Notes under the pieces: model-generated
Told to the model about the DNA's origin: nothing
The model's database searches: none
Seen by the model: the letters and a program-made list of their open reading frames with translations, nothing else
In this document: positions 7,535-16,473 of the stretch, in pieces
How positions within the stretch are numbered: the first letter of the stretch is position 1
Layout of the letters: every line of letters begins with the position of its first letter
Made by a program: the position numbers and the translations under genes
NCBI GenBank assembly: GCA_026392015.1
Contig: JAPLCW010000108.1
Span: 1 to 58,141 of the forward strand
Length of the DNA stretch: 58,141 nt
Direction: 5' to 3'
Source: Candidatus Auribacterota bacterium
Lineage (GTDB): Bacteria > Auribacterota > Tritonobacteria > UBA1439

Positions 7535-9199
7535 ATGAACATGTTCTGTTACCAATGCGAACAGGCGGCCAAGGGAACCGGGTGCACGGTGCAGGGGGTA
7601 TGCGGCAAGGACGCGGAGACGGCGGCGCTCCAGGATCTTCTCGTGCATGCGGCGACAGGGATCGGCTGGTGGGCCGACATCGCCGCGAGGGCACACCGAG
7701 CCGACGACAGCGTCGGCGCATTCCTCGTTCGGGCGCTCTTCAGCACGGTCACCAATGTTGATTTCGATCCGTCGCGGCTGGAGGATCTGATCCGCGAAGC
7801 CGCCACACTGAAGGCCAGGGTACGGGAGATGGCACTGGGAACCCGGGGGGCGCTCCCCGCGCAGGTCCCCGATCCGGCAGAGTGGGAACCGGAAAATACA
7901 AAGGCCGGTCTTCTCGCCCAGGCGGCCAAAGTGGGGCTCATGGCGAACCCTGCGAAGAATCCGGACCTCCGCTCGCTGGAGCATCTTCTCCTCTTCGGGC
8001 TCAAGGGTGTTTCCGCGTATGCAGACCATGCGCATCTCCTTGGCAAAAAGTCATCCGAAATCCCTATCTTCCTCTATAAAGCCCTGGCTGCGCTCGCGGA
8101 GGGTAACCGCTCCGCGGACGACCTCGCTGCCCTTGTAATGGAGTGCGGAAGGATCAACATCGCAACCATGGAACTTCTCTCCCAGGCGCACCGCGAGAAG
8201 TTCGGCACCCCGGAGCCGACACAGGTATTCCTCGGGACAAAGAAGGGCCCGGCGATCATTGTGAGCGGCCACGATCTCCTGGATCTGAAAGAGCTGCTCG
8301 AGCAGACGGAAGACACCGGCGTCAATGTGTACACACACGGCGAGATGTTGCCCGCCCACGGCTACCCGGGACTGAAGAGGCATCCCCACCTCGCGGGAAA
8401 CTACGGTACCGCGTGGCAGAACCAGGCCCGGGAGTTTGCAGCCGCGCCCGCCGCGATCCTCATGACGACCAACTGCATCCAAAGGCCCGCACAGGCTTAT
8501 AAAGACCGTATTTTCACCACCGGACTCGTGGCGTGGCCCGGGGTGGAGCAGATCCCCGACAGGCGGGGCGGCGGACATAAGGATTTCTCCCGTGTGATCG
8601 CAAAGGCAAGGGAGCTCGGCGGCTTCGAGGAGACTGGAGGGAAAACCATCACCGTAGGCTTCGCGCACGAAGCCGTCCTGGGCGTGGCGGCCTCGATCAT
8701 CGCGGCGGTGAAGATCGGGCGCATACGCCACTTCTTCCTCATCGGGGGTTGCGACGGCGCAAAGCCCGGGCGAAACTATTTCACTCAATTCGCCGAACTC
8801 GTCCCGAACGATTGCGTCATCCTCACTCTCGCCTGTGGAAAGTATCGTTTCAATACGATGGATGCCGGCACCGTAGAGGGACTCCCCCGGCTCCTTGATG
8901 TGGGCCAGTGCAACGACGCCTATTCCGCCGTCCGCATCGCGCAGGCGCTCGCCGATGCGTTCGGGTGCGGCATCAACGACCTGCCGCTCTCCGTCATCCT
9001 GTCGTGGTATGAGCAGAAGGCGGTCGCCGTGCTCCTCTCTCTCCTCTTTCTGGGAGTCAAGGATATACGCCTCGGGCCCTCCCTGCCGGCATTTGTCACG
9101 CCCGGCGTTCTCAAGGTGCTCGTGGATAAATTCGGCATCCGTCCGATAGAGACCCCGGAAAAAGACATTGAAGAATGCCTGAAGAAAAAAGCCCGCTAA
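7535..9199 (+). CDS. hcp: Hydroxylamine reductase / hybrid-cluster protein
   Basis: A 554-residue hybrid-cluster protein. The N-terminal cluster cysteines are Cys5, Cys8, Cys17 and Cys23 (CxxC-x8-C-x5-C), the strict-anaerobe type. Hybrid-cluster ligands are recognisable in HGEMLPAHGYP, TNCIQRP, GGCDGAKPGRNY, LACGKYRFN and DVGQCND. Hcp reduces hydroxylamine in vitro, and in vivo it removes nitric oxide or acts in S-nitrosylation chemistry. Length and motif order are normal. The ribosome site GCGGAG precedes the ATG. With the Rrf2 regulator, ferredoxin and hemerythrin upstream it forms a coherent NO-defence set. A long palindrome separates it from the flavodiiron gene. Confidence 0.95.
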   Translation: MNMFCYQCEQAAKGTGCTVQGVCGKDAETAALQDLLVHAATGIGWWADIAARAHRADDSVGAFLVRALFSTVTNVDFDPSRLEDLIREAATLKARVREMALGTRGALPAQVPDPAEWEPENTKAGLLAQAAKVGLMANPAKNPDLRSLEHLLLFGLKGVSAYADHAHLLGKKSSEIPIFLYKALAALAEGNRSADDLAALVMECGRINIATMELLSQAHREKFGTPEPTQVFLGTKKGPAIIVSGHDLLDLKELLEQTEDTGVNVYTHGEMLPAHGYPGLKRHPHLAGNYGTAWQNQAREFAAAPAAILMTTNCIQRPAQAYKDRIFTTGLVAWPGVEQIPDRRGGGHKDFSRVIAKARELGGFEETGGKTITVGFAHEAVLGVAASIIAAVKIGRIRHFFLIGGCDGAKPGRNYFTQFAELVPNDCVILTLACGKYRFNTMDAGTVEGLPRLLDVGQCNDAYSAVRIAQALADAFGCGINDLPLSVILSWYEQKAVAVLLSLLFLGVKDIRLGPSLPAFVTPGVLKVLVDKFGIRPIETPEKDIEECLKKKAR

Positions 9200-9201
9200 C
9201 T

Positions 9202-9363
9202 GCTCAGGAGCCAGAATTCAGGAGTCAGGAGCCAAAATTCAGAAGACAGAATACAGAATTCAGGAGACAGGAGATAAACGTTTCCTTGAAATGCCGTTAT
9301 TCTTAATTCTGGATTCTGGATTCTTGCTTTTCCATTCTGGCTTCTGACTACCTGAATAGTTAC
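9202..9363. repeat. Word palindrome: CAGGAGTCAGGAGCC type
   Basis: The left arm (9202-9273) is built of near-repeats of TCAGGAG and CAGAATTCAGGAG. The right arm (9301-9363) is its imperfect complement (TTCTGGATTCTGG, GGCTTCTGAC). The same family occurs at 52131-52326. It sits between hcp and the flavodiiron gene and could cut or attenuate read-through. Confidence 0.65.
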
Positions 9364-9389
9364 AAAGCCTGAAGTTGAAAGAACAGGAG

Positions 9390-10607
9390 ATGACCGCAGT
9401 GGAGAAAAAGCCTTTCAGGGCGGTAAGGGTCAGCGACCGCGTCTACTGGGTCGGTGCGATCGATTGGGCGGTCCGCGATTTTCACGGCTACGTGACCGGC
9501 CGCGGCACCAGCTACAACGCCTATCTCATCCTCGCGGACAAAAATATTCTCATTGATACCGTGAAGGCGCCGTTCCGGGACGAGATGCTCGCGCGTATCG
9601 CGTCGGTCATCGACCCCGCGCGCATCGACTCCATCATCTCCAACCATTCCGAGATGGACCATTCCGGCTGCCTCCCTGAGATGATGCGGATCACGAAGCC
9701 GCAGAAGGTATTTGCCTCCGCCATGGGGGTCAAGGCGCTCGATGCACATTTTCGGATCGGCCCGCAAATTCAGGCGGTAAGGGATGGGGAGCGGGTGCGG
9801 GTCGGGAATGTGAACCTTGCCTTCTGTGAGACTCGGATGCTCCACTGGCCCGACAGCATGGTAACGTACCTCCCCGACGACCGCATCCTCATCTCCCAGG
9901 ACGCGTTCGGCATGCACCTCGCCACAAGCGAACGGTTCGACGATGAGCTGCCTGCGGACCTGCTGAGGGAGGAGGCGGCGAAATACTACGCCAACATCCT
10001 CATGCCGTTCGCCTCGCTCATCGCGCGGCTCCCTGAAAAGCTGAAGGCGAACGGCGTCGACCCTACGATCATCGCCCCGGATCACGGGCCAATCTGGCGG
10101 AGGGGCGCGGAGACGATACTGACGCTCTACTCGGCCTGGGCCGTACGGAAGGCGTCCCGGAAGGCGGTGCTGGCATACGACACGATGTGGGGGAGCACGC
10201 AGCTCATGGCGCGCGCGATCGCGGAAGGCCTCACGGCGGGAGGGAGCAGCGTGAAGCTCCTGCCGCTCGGTTCCGCGCACCGCAGCGACGTTCCGACTGA
10301 ACTCCTTGATGCCGGCGCACTCCTTGTAGGCTCTCCGACAATCAACGGTCAGGTATTCCCCACGGTGGCCGACGTGATGTGCTATCTGAAAGGACTCAAG
10401 CCGACGAATCTCATCGGAGCGGCGTTCGGATCATACGGATGGAGCGGGGCATCGGTGACGCAGTTGACCGAAATGCTCCGCGCAATGAATGTGGAGATCG
10501 TGAGCGAGGGGATTTCCGTCAACTACGTGCCCGGCCCCGAGGATCTCGCGCGGTGCGTCTCCCTTGGGAGTTCCGTGGCGGGAAAACTCAACGCCCTGTA
10601 TTCCTAA
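9390..10607 (+). CDS. Flavodiiron protein (A-type flavoprotein, NO/O2 reductase)
   Basis: The N-terminal half is a metallo-beta-lactamase-like di-iron domain with HSEMDH (about residues 86-91 from this start), a further histidine in RMLHWPDS, an aspartate in SQDAFG and a histidine in PDHGP. The C-terminal half is a flavodoxin domain starting near residue 255 (YDTMWGSTQLMA) that binds FMN. Family members reduce O2 to water or NO to N2O with electrons from rubredoxin. No rubredoxin domain is fused. Start choice: ATG 9390 has AGGAG immediately adjacent. TTG 9375 upstream and GTG 9399 downstream (better AGGAG spacing) are alternatives. It closes the NO/O2 defence cluster. Confidence 0.92.
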   Translation: MTAVEKKPFRAVRVSDRVYWVGAIDWAVRDFHGYVTGRGTSYNAYLILADKNILIDTVKAPFRDEMLARIASVIDPARIDSIISNHSEMDHSGCLPEMMRITKPQKVFASAMGVKALDAHFRIGPQIQAVRDGERVRVGNVNLAFCETRMLHWPDSMVTYLPDDRILISQDAFGMHLATSERFDDELPADLLREEAAKYYANILMPFASLIARLPEKLKANGVDPTIIAPDHGPIWRRGAETILTLYSAWAVRKASRKAVLAYDTMWGSTQLMARAIAEGLTAGGSSVKLLPLGSAHRSDVPTELLDAGALLVGSPTINGQVFPTVADVMCYLKGLKPTNLIGAAFGSYGWSGASVTQLTEMLRAMNVEIVSEGISVNYVPGPEDLARCVSLGSSVAGKLNALYS

Positions 10608-10823
10608 CGTCGGAAATGTTATTTTTTAGCAAAGATTTTTGGCTCATGACGGATTTTTGTGAAAGAAATGTACTAAGATATGCTGCATAACATCTGTCAA
10701 ACATGCTGCATCTTGTTCGCTGGCTCGAGGTTGAGCTTTCAAGGGCGCCACTCAAGCCGGCTAAAATAGATGTGAGTTTTGAGTACTGATACATGTATAC
10801 AAGGAAGAGGTCATTCTTTGCAG

Positions 10824-10887
10824 GGGTTCGATTTATCGAACCCGCCGCATGCCAAGGCATTCGATGAGGGCTTGATAAATCAAGCCC
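10824..10887. repeat. Paired hairpins with ATTTAT and ATAAAT centres
   Basis: GGGTTCGATTTATCGAACCC (10824-10843) is followed by GGGCTTGATAAATCAAGCCC (10868-10887) and then CTACAAA. A second pair of the same design lies at 17862-17901, with different but still complementary stems. The gap 10608-11158 otherwise shows no gene. Confidence 0.7.
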
Positions 10888-10998
10888 CTACAAATTCTGT
10901 TTTGTCGATCACAAGAATACGTCATGAGCCAGATTTTATCCTTTGAATCTGTAACTCGTTTTTTCGCAGTATATTGCTTTATCTGTGTTAATTGGCGG

Positions 10999-11100
10999 TT
11001 ATCTGTGTGTATCTGTGATGCCTGTTAAAGCTTCCATGTGCATCACTGATAAACACAGATACACACAGTTAGATTTGGTTGCGGCCAATGGCCGCGCTGT
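10999..11100. repeat. TCTGTG-family repeat, left copy flanking the CDF gene
   Basis: A palindromic stretch (arms ATCTGTGTGTATCTGTGATG and its complement, centre GTTAAAGCTT) is followed by AGATTTGGTTGCGGCCAATG. Positions 11021-11100 match the reverse complement of 12160-12240 with about six differences in 80 bases. It would be read as an N-terminal extension of the CDF frame (upstream start 10985), which is why that extension is rejected. Confidence 0.75.
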
Positions 11101-11158
11101 GCGGAGGCAGGTGAAAGGAGCGCACCGCCGCTCCAAAGGGGAGGAACGACAGCGCACC

Positions 11159-12082
11159 ATGACACACAATCACCACGAAGCGCACGATCATCACGGTCAT
11201 TTCATCCGGAGACGCGACGAGGGGCGCCGGCGCCTCCTGATCTGCGTCGTCGTCACTCTGGTCATGATGGTGTTCGAATTCGTCGCCGGCATCCTCACCG
11301 GGAGTCTCGCGCTGGTCAGCGACGCCGGCCACATGCTCACACACGGCTTCTCGCTGATCGTCAGCTATGCCGCCATCCTCATCACCCGCAGGCCGGCCAC
11401 CGACAGGAGGACGTTCGGCCTCTACCGCGCCGAGATTCTTGCCGCTCTCTTGAACGGCGCGACTCTGCTCCTCATCACCATCGGGATCGTATGGTATGCG
11501 TACAAGCGATTTCTCCACCCGGTGCCGATCTCCGGCGGATGGATGCTCGTTGTGGCTGTCATCGGGCTTGCCGTCAACATCCTCACCGCTCTCATCCTGC
11601 GAGAGTCCGTTGAGGGAAATATCAATATCCGCAGCGCCTTCCTGCATATGATCGGGGATATGGTCTCCTCCGTGGTTGTCGTGGCGGGGGCGATCATCAT
11701 CCTCTGGACCGGATGGTATCCGATAGACCCGATCCTCAGTGTCATGGTCTGTGCGCTTATCCTTGTGTGGGCGTATTCCCTTACGCGTGAATCGGTTGAG
11801 ATTCTCCTTCAGGCGACTCCCCGCCATCTGGATATCCAATCGATCAAGAAACGGCTGTCCGGGGTCGAGGGGGTCCGGCGCGTTCATGATGTTCATGTAT
11901 GGACCATAACCTCGGGACTCTACTCGATGAGCGCCCACGTACTGGTGGACGACATATTGCTGAGCGCATCGTGCGCCATCCTTGACGCAATCGGCGCAAT
12001 CCTGAGGGACGAGTTCCACATCACACACTACACCATCCAGCTCGAATGCGGGGTGTGCGAGAGGCATCCCGTCACGCATTGA
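11159..12082 (+). CDS. CDF-family divalent metal exporter (CzcD/ZitB type)
   Basis: A 307-residue protein. A histidine-rich cytoplasmic N-terminus (HNHHEAHDHHGH) precedes six membrane segments. The metal sites of zinc-exporting CDF proteins are present: SDAGHMLTH in the second helix and HMIGDM in the fifth. The cytoplasmic C-terminal domain has RVHDVHVW. It should export Zn2+ or a similar ion in exchange for protons. ATG 11159 is chosen because it starts the His-rich tail typical of the family and the upstream frame is repeat DNA. GGGGAGG lies about 14 bases before it. The gene is enclosed by inverted repeats of 80 bases, and the copper ATPase follows. Confidence 0.92.
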   Translation: MTHNHHEAHDHHGHFIRRRDEGRRRLLICVVVTLVMMVFEFVAGILTGSLALVSDAGHMLTHGFSLIVSYAAILITRRPATDRRTFGLYRAEILAALLNGATLLLITIGIVWYAYKRFLHPVPISGGWMLVVAVIGLAVNILTALILRESVEGNINIRSAFLHMIGDMVSSVVVVAGAIIILWTGWYPIDPILSVMVCALILVWAYSLTRESVEILLQATPRHLDIQSIKKRLSGVEGVRRVHDVHVWTITSGLYSMSAHVLVDDILLSASCAILDAIGAILRDEFHITHYTIQLECGVCERHPVTH

Positions 12083-12159
12083 CATCCGGGGGAAACAGCC
12101 GCAAATTTCAATCCGTGTGAAACGGTCTCCCAGAGCTTGGCTATGCATCACCAAGAAAT

Positions 12160-12265
12160 ACAGCGCGGCCGTTGGCCGCAACCAAATCTATCTGTGTGTA
12201 TCGGTGTTTATCAGTGATGCACATTGAAGCTTTAACGGACATCACCGATACATACAAATAGATTC
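12160..12265. repeat. TCTGTG-family repeat, right copy flanking the CDF gene
   Basis: This is the inverted partner of 11021-11100 (12160-12240), and the palindrome's other arm continues to about 12265. It occupies most of the gap between the CDF gene and copA. No other feature is evident in 12083-12309. Confidence 0.75.
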
Positions 12266-12309
12266 ACGCGGACCCACCGTGCCGCTCTCTGGTCATCCAT
12301 GGCGGATAC

Positions 12310-14514
12310 ATGATTACAGTCCTGACAATCGAGGGGATGCATTGCGCATCCTGCGCTGCGAGGATCGAGAGGGCCCTCGGGGATATCCCGGGCGTCACGC
12401 GCGCGCGTGTGAATTTTGCGGTGCGGAGCGCACATGTTGCATACGACCCGGAGAGGGTGAGTGCCTCGGATCTCGATAAGGCCGTTCAGAGGGCCGGGTA
12501 CGGTGTCCTCGGGGGAGGCGCGGGAGACCGTGAGGACGAGGGGAGGCTGGCGGCGGAGCGCGAGAGGGAAGCCCTGAAGAGGAGATTCCTCGTCGCGCTC
12601 TTTTTCGCCGTTCCCCTCCTTATTTTCTCAATGGGGCCTCCCCTTGCCTCCAACGGCGTAACCGCCCTCGTCCAGTTTCTGCTCACTGTCCCCATCGTCG
12701 CCGCGGGCTCACAATTCTTTACGCGGGGGGCGCGTTCCGTCGCGAGAACGGGGCGCGCGACGATGGATACCTTAGTGGCGATCGGGACAGGGTCTGCATT
12801 CCTCTACAGTCTCGTGCTCTCCCTTAGAATATGGATCGCCGGAACCGGGGGGGAACCTGTCCACCTCTACTATGAGGTCACCGGCATGCTCCTGATGTTC
12901 ATTCTGCTCGGCAGATGGCTGGAGGCGCGGGCCATAGAGAGGGCATCGGATGCCGTGAGGGAACTCGCGGGGTTGCAGGTGAAGGCGGCGGTGGTGCTAC
13001 GTGGCGGAGTTGAGACGGAGATGCCGATTGAGCAGGTCGTCCCCGGGGACATGCTGATCGTAAGGCCCGGCGGGAAGATCCCGGTTGATGGGCTCGTCGT
13101 GGAGGGGCAATCTTTCGTGGACGAATCGATGATCACGGGAGAATCCATGCCTGTCGAGAAGCGGCCGGGCGATAAGGTCATCGGCTCGACCATAACCACG
13201 ACCGGTGCCATTACACTCACGGCAACGCGCACCGGGAGGGACTCTTTTCTCGCCCAAGTCATTGCGCTCGTGAGAGAGGCGCAGTCATCGAAGGCGCCTG
13301 TCCAGGACCTTGCCGACAGGATTGCAGCCGGCTTTGTCCCTGCCGTCCTTGTCATCACGCTGCTTTCGTTCATCGTCTGGCGCGCGGCGGGGATGACAAC
13401 GGGATTCTGCCTCAGCGTCGCTATCTCGATACTCGTCATCGCCTGTCCCTGTGCGCTCGGCCTTGCAACCCCTATCGCGGTGATGGTCGGAACCGGCATG
13501 GCTGCGCGCAGGGGAATCCTCATCAAGAGCGCGATGAGCCTCGAGTTGACCGCCCGGGTGAGTACGGTCGTGTTCGACAAGACAGGGACGCTGACGAGGG
13601 GGAAGCCCACGCTCACCGACCTGGTGGCTCTCCGCGGGCACACCGAGGAGGAGGTGCTGCGCCTCGCTGCCATCGCGGAAAAAAAATCGGAGCACCCCGT
13701 CGCCGGTGCGATCATATGCGAAGCGGAGCGGCGAGGCATCCCACTTCCCGATCCGGAATATTTCCGCTCTTTGAGCGGCAGGGGGGTGCGTGTCTCGATC
13801 GATTCCAGAGAGGTGCTCCTGGGCAACAGGGTGCTCGCGCAGGAGTTCGGTGTGGAGATCTCGGACGTTTCGGAGAGGCTGGCGCAACTGGAGGCTGAAG
13901 GGAAGACGGCCATGGTGGTGTGTGTCGAGAGAATGCCGATCGGCGTCGTGGCGGTAACGGACGTGGCGAAAGAGGGATCCAAGGACGCCGTGGCGGAGTT
14001 GAGGTCCCGGGGCAAGGCGGTCGTTATGATCACCGGCGACACCAGGAGAACCGCCGTGGCAATCGCCCGTGAGCTCGGCATCGAGGACGTGCTCTCAGAA
14101 ACGCTCCCCGACCGCAAGGCTGAGGAGATCAGGAAAATTCAGCAGAGGGGCGTGGTTGTGGCAATGGTGGGCGATGGCATCAATGACGCTCCCGCCCTCG
14201 CCGCAGCGGATGTCGGCATCGCACTCGGATCGGGAACGAGCGTCGCTATGGAAACGGGAGATATCGTGCTCGTGGGCGATGATCCCCGCAGCGTTGTCGC
14301 GGCGATCGACCTGAGCCGCTACGTCATGAGGAAGGTACGGCAAAACCTTTTCTTCGCGCTCATCTACAACGCCGCGGCAATCCCGATCGCAGCGGGTGCG
14401 CTCTATCCCCTCACCGGTTTCTTGCTCAATCCGATGGTCGCAGGCGCTGCAATGGCACTGAGCTCGGTTTCCGTGGTCGCCAATTCCCTCCTCATGAGGC
14501 GTCACCAGCCTTAA
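12310..14514 (+). CDS. copA: Copper-translocating P1B-type ATPase
   Basis: A 734-residue heavy-metal ATPase. One N-terminal metal-binding domain has GMHCASC (Cys12, Cys15). The membrane metal site CPC is at 379-381. The phosphorylated aspartate is Asp423 in DKTGT, the nucleotide domain has SEHP, and the hinge is [11 protein letters not shown] with a GMxCxxC domain indicates Cu+ export from the cytoplasm. Length is normal for CopA with a single metal-binding domain. No CopZ chaperone or CueR/CsoR regulator lies beside it. With the CDF exporter it forms a small metal-tolerance pair separated by repeat DNA. Confidence 0.94.
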   Translation: MITVLTIEGMHCASCAARIERALGDIPGVTRARVNFAVRSAHVAYDPERVSASDLDKAVQRAGYGVLGGGAGDREDEGRLAAEREREALKRRFLVALFFAVPLLIFSMGPPLASNGVTALVQFLLTVPIVAAGSQFFTRGARSVARTGRATMDTLVAIGTGSAFLYSLVLSLRIWIAGTGGEPVHLYYEVTGMLLMFILLGRWLEARAIERASDAVRELAGLQVKAAVVLRGGVETEMPIEQVVPGDMLIVRPGGKIPVDGLVVEGQSFVDESMITGESMPVEKRPGDKVIGSTITTTGAITLTATRTGRDSFLAQVIALVREAQSSKAPVQDLADRIAAGFVPAVLVITLLSFIVWRAAGMTTGFCLSVAISILVIACPCALGLATPIAVMVGTGMAARRGILIKSAMSLELTARVSTVVFDKTGTLTRGKPTLTDLVALRGHTEEEVLRLAAIAEKKSEHPVAGAIICEAERRGIPLPDPEYFRSLSGRGVRVSIDSREVLLGNRVLAQEFGVEISDVSERLAQLEAEGKTAMVVCVERMPIGVVAVTDVAKEGSKDAVAELRSRGKAVVMITGDTRRTAVAIARELGIEDVLSETLPDRKAEEIRKIQQRGVVVAMVGDGINDAPALAAADVGIALGSGTSVAMETGDIVLVGDDPRSVVAAIDLSRYVMRKVRQNLFFALIYNAAAIPIAAGALYPLTGFLLNPMVAGAAMALSSVSVVANSLLMRRHQP

Positions 14515-14533
14515 GGCGCAGATACCGACATCC

Positions 14534-14570
14534 TGCCCCGATTATCGCGGCGGGAAGCCGCTCCCACACT
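14534..14570. repeat. 37-bp exact copy of the hairpin element at 4650
   Basis: The sequence begins TGCCCCGATTATCGCGGCGG and ends CTCCCACACT. It is identical to 4650-4686 and both copies are followed by ATTGA. Its CGGC/GCCG stem resembles REP elements. It is one of several repeats filling 14515-15003. Confidence 0.75.
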
Positions 14571-14587
14571 AATTGAGATTTCTGATC

Positions 14588-14730
14588 TGGATTATTCATT
14601 AGAAGCATAAAAGATCAATTTTAATGGATTGAAGTATGAAACCGCGGATTGCGCTGATTACGCGGATTCTTGTTTGTAATCCGCCCAATCCGCGAAATCC
14701 GCGGTTAAAACATTAAAAGTTGATGAATAG
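14588..14730. repeat. AACCGCGG hairpin family, full copy with conserved tails
   Basis: A conserved leader (CTGGATTATTCATTAGA..., 14588-14638) precedes a palindrome with arms AACCGCGGATT and AATCCGCGGTT. A conserved trailer TAAAACATTAAAAGTTG follows. A second full copy is at 44795-44936. Partial copies lie at 23170, 43487 and 52331. Confidence 0.7.
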
Positions 14731-14736
14731 ATCAGA

Positions 14737-14912
14737 TTGGGGAAGAATATGTTAACTTAACCACGAATTACACGCCTGCGTGCAGAAACGCACTCCGGCG
14801 TGCAGGCACGAACTGAACGAATATAATTTGTCTATTGTTTCTTTGTAACATCATGCAGTTTCCCTGACTACTAACTACTGGCTACTAGCTACTGATTTAT
14901 GCGGTTTACCCC
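14737..14912. repeat. AACCACGAATTA repeat, copy 1, with internal insertion
   Basis: This closely matches 55266-55405: TTAACCACGAATTA, then GAACGAATATAAT, TGTCTATTGTTTCTTTGT and a CTACTAACTACTGGCTACT word run. Copy 1 carries about 38 extra bases after the first block, themselves a hairpin (CCTGCGTGCAG with CTGCACGCCGG-like complement). A looser relative is at 24097-24181. Confidence 0.7.
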
Positions 14913-15003
14913 GCATTACCGATGAACCTATTTTACCCTGATACCCCGCGCTGAAATGTGCTATCATTCGGGCCAGTATTTTTTGATCGCCGGGTGCACG
15001 AAT

Positions 15004-15807
15004 ATGAATAGTGAGATTCCCCCCATTGAGAGGGCCGGTCTGGAGAGGCTCTACCGTCGGTACAACAAACGTGAGTTTGTCCACCCCGACCCCGTGGAGT
15101 TTCTCTACAGCTATCCCGACGTCCGTGACCGCGAGATCGTAGGCCTGATGGCCTCATCGCTCGCCTACGGGAGAGTGGCGCAAATCTTTTCCAGCGTGCA
15201 GCGCGTCCTTCAACGGATGCCGTCCCCCCGGAAATTCCTGGAGAGATCCTCCAGGAAATCACTCGCCCGCACATTCTCGGTTTTCAGGCACCGCTTCACG
15301 ACGGGCCGGGAGCTTGCCGCGCTCCTGTACGGCGCAAAAATAGTGATCGCGCAGTACGGTTCGCTCAGGCACTGTTTCCTCGCCGGCATGAGCCCTCACG
15401 ACGACACGGTTCTGCCGGCCCTCACCTTATTTGTACATCGCCTGGTTGAAGATTCGCTTCCGGGCAGCCTCCTCCCCTCGCCGTGCAGGGGGAGCGCGTG
15501 CAAGAGGCTCAACCTCTTTCTCCGCTGGATGATCAGGGAGGACGAGGTGGACCCCGGGGGCTGGGGTGCCGCGCATGCGGCCAGGTTGATCATCCCCCTC
15601 GATACGCACATGCACAGAATCTGCCGGGGCCTGGGCTTCACTCGTCGCGGCCAGGCGGATCTGCGCACCGCGCGCGAAGTGACCGACGCGTTCCGACGGA
15701 TTGTCCCCGAGGACCCCGTGCGGTACGACTTCACCCTCACGCGGCTCGGGATGATGGGAAGTACCGCATGGAGATGCCTGGAGCAGGAGCATTCGGTCGC
15801 GGTGTAG
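15004..15807 (+). CDS. TIGR02757 (DUF2400) family protein
   Basis: A 267-residue protein matching the TIGR02757 pattern I recall: LERLYRRYNKREFVHPDPVEFLYSY near the start, GLMASSLAYGRV, then LDTHMHRICRGLG and DFTLTRLGM toward the end. The LDTHMHR segment and helical C-terminus resemble helix-hairpin-helix DNA glycosylases. A nucleic-acid role is possible but not established. ATG 15004 is preferred over 14956: the extra 16 residues are unlike the family, and the region is repeat-flanked. It leads a three-gene unit, with the unknown protein 30 bases downstream and the queuosine-salvage enzyme after it. Confidence 0.8.
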   Translation: MNSEIPPIERAGLERLYRRYNKREFVHPDPVEFLYSYPDVRDREIVGLMASSLAYGRVAQIFSSVQRVLQRMPSPRKFLERSSRKSLARTFSVFRHRFTTGRELAALLYGAKIVIAQYGSLRHCFLAGMSPHDDTVLPALTLFVHRLVEDSLPGSLLPSPCRGSACKRLNLFLRWMIREDEVDPGGWGAAHAARLIIPLDTHMHRICRGLGFTRRGQADLRTAREVTDAFRRIVPEDPVRYDFTLTRLGMMGSTAWRCLEQEHSVAV

Positions 15808-15837
15808 CACAACGATGATGGTTCGGAGAGAAATTCT

Positions 15838-16473
15838 ATGAGGCACACGCTGCACCTTCCGGAGCCTCGCCCCGGTTTCGTCCTGTGGAGTCAGGGAAAG
15901 AAGATACACTGGTTTTTTAATGAACGTTTCTCCCCGTGGCTGGTGAAAAGCATCGAGATCGAGATGCGGGAGAAACAGTTCTATAGCGCGCTCCACCTTA
16001 TGGTTCTTGGGATCGGCATCCTCAGCGGTTTCTACATGGGCCGAAAACCGGGAAACGATACCTTCAGTTCCTTTGTGCGCAGGTACTGCAACCGGATCCT
16101 GTCTGCCCGCATTCGCCCTCCCCGCGCGGCGCAATGGCTCGCCCTTGATGCAGCGGGCGGGAAAAACCATCTCGGGGTCGCGGAACTCCTCTGGTCCGCC
16201 GTCCGCGGCGGCTTCGAGGAAAACTATGCCCCCTACGCGGGCGTCTCCATCACGGAACGGTCGCACTACTACGTGCGATGTTACCGGCGGATCGGCATCC
16301 GGATCGATATCTACAAGCTGCACCGGGACTTCCTTCGCGCCAGCCAGGCGTATATCGATGACGTGTGCGGCGACTACCTCGTCCGGGAGCGGTTCGAGAA
16401 GCGATTCAATGAGATCTGCGGGAAGGGGAAGGGCGGCAACCGCACGGCTGCGATCAAGGGCGGCGGCACATGA
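15838..16473 (+). CDS. Conserved-looking protein of unknown function in the queuosine-salvage unit
   Basis: I do not recognise this 211-residue protein. It has no signal peptide. A mildly hydrophobic stretch LHLMVLGIGILSGFYMGRKP lies near residues 53-72. Aromatic and basic residues are frequent in the second half (SHYYVRCYRR, LVRERFEKRF), and the tail is Gly/Lys-rich. Its stop overlaps the next gene's start (ATGA at 16470-16473), so it is very likely co-translated with the QNG1-like enzyme. It starts 30 bases after the TIGR02757 gene. The context suggests nucleic-acid or tRNA-base metabolism, which is inference only. Confidence 0.75.
   Translation: MRHTLHLPEPRPGFVLWSQGKKIHWFFNERFSPWLVKSIEIEMREKQFYSALHLMVLGIGILSGFYMGRKPGNDTFSSFVRRYCNRILSARIRPPRAAQWLALDAAGGKNHLGVAELLWSAVRGGFEENYAPYAGVSITERSHYYVRCYRRIGIRIDIYKLHRDFLRASQAYIDDVCGDYLVRERFEKRFNEICGKGKGGNRTAAIKGGGT

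Noticed and set aside
7549..8046. Long antisense frames opposite hcp and other genes
   Set aside because: They are shadows of high-GC coding sequence with no motifs or ribosome sites, and the sense proteins are clear.
10985..11158. N-terminal extension of the CDF exporter frame
   Set aside because: It lies inside the inverted repeat, gives no family-like sequence, and the His-rich start at 11159 fits the family.
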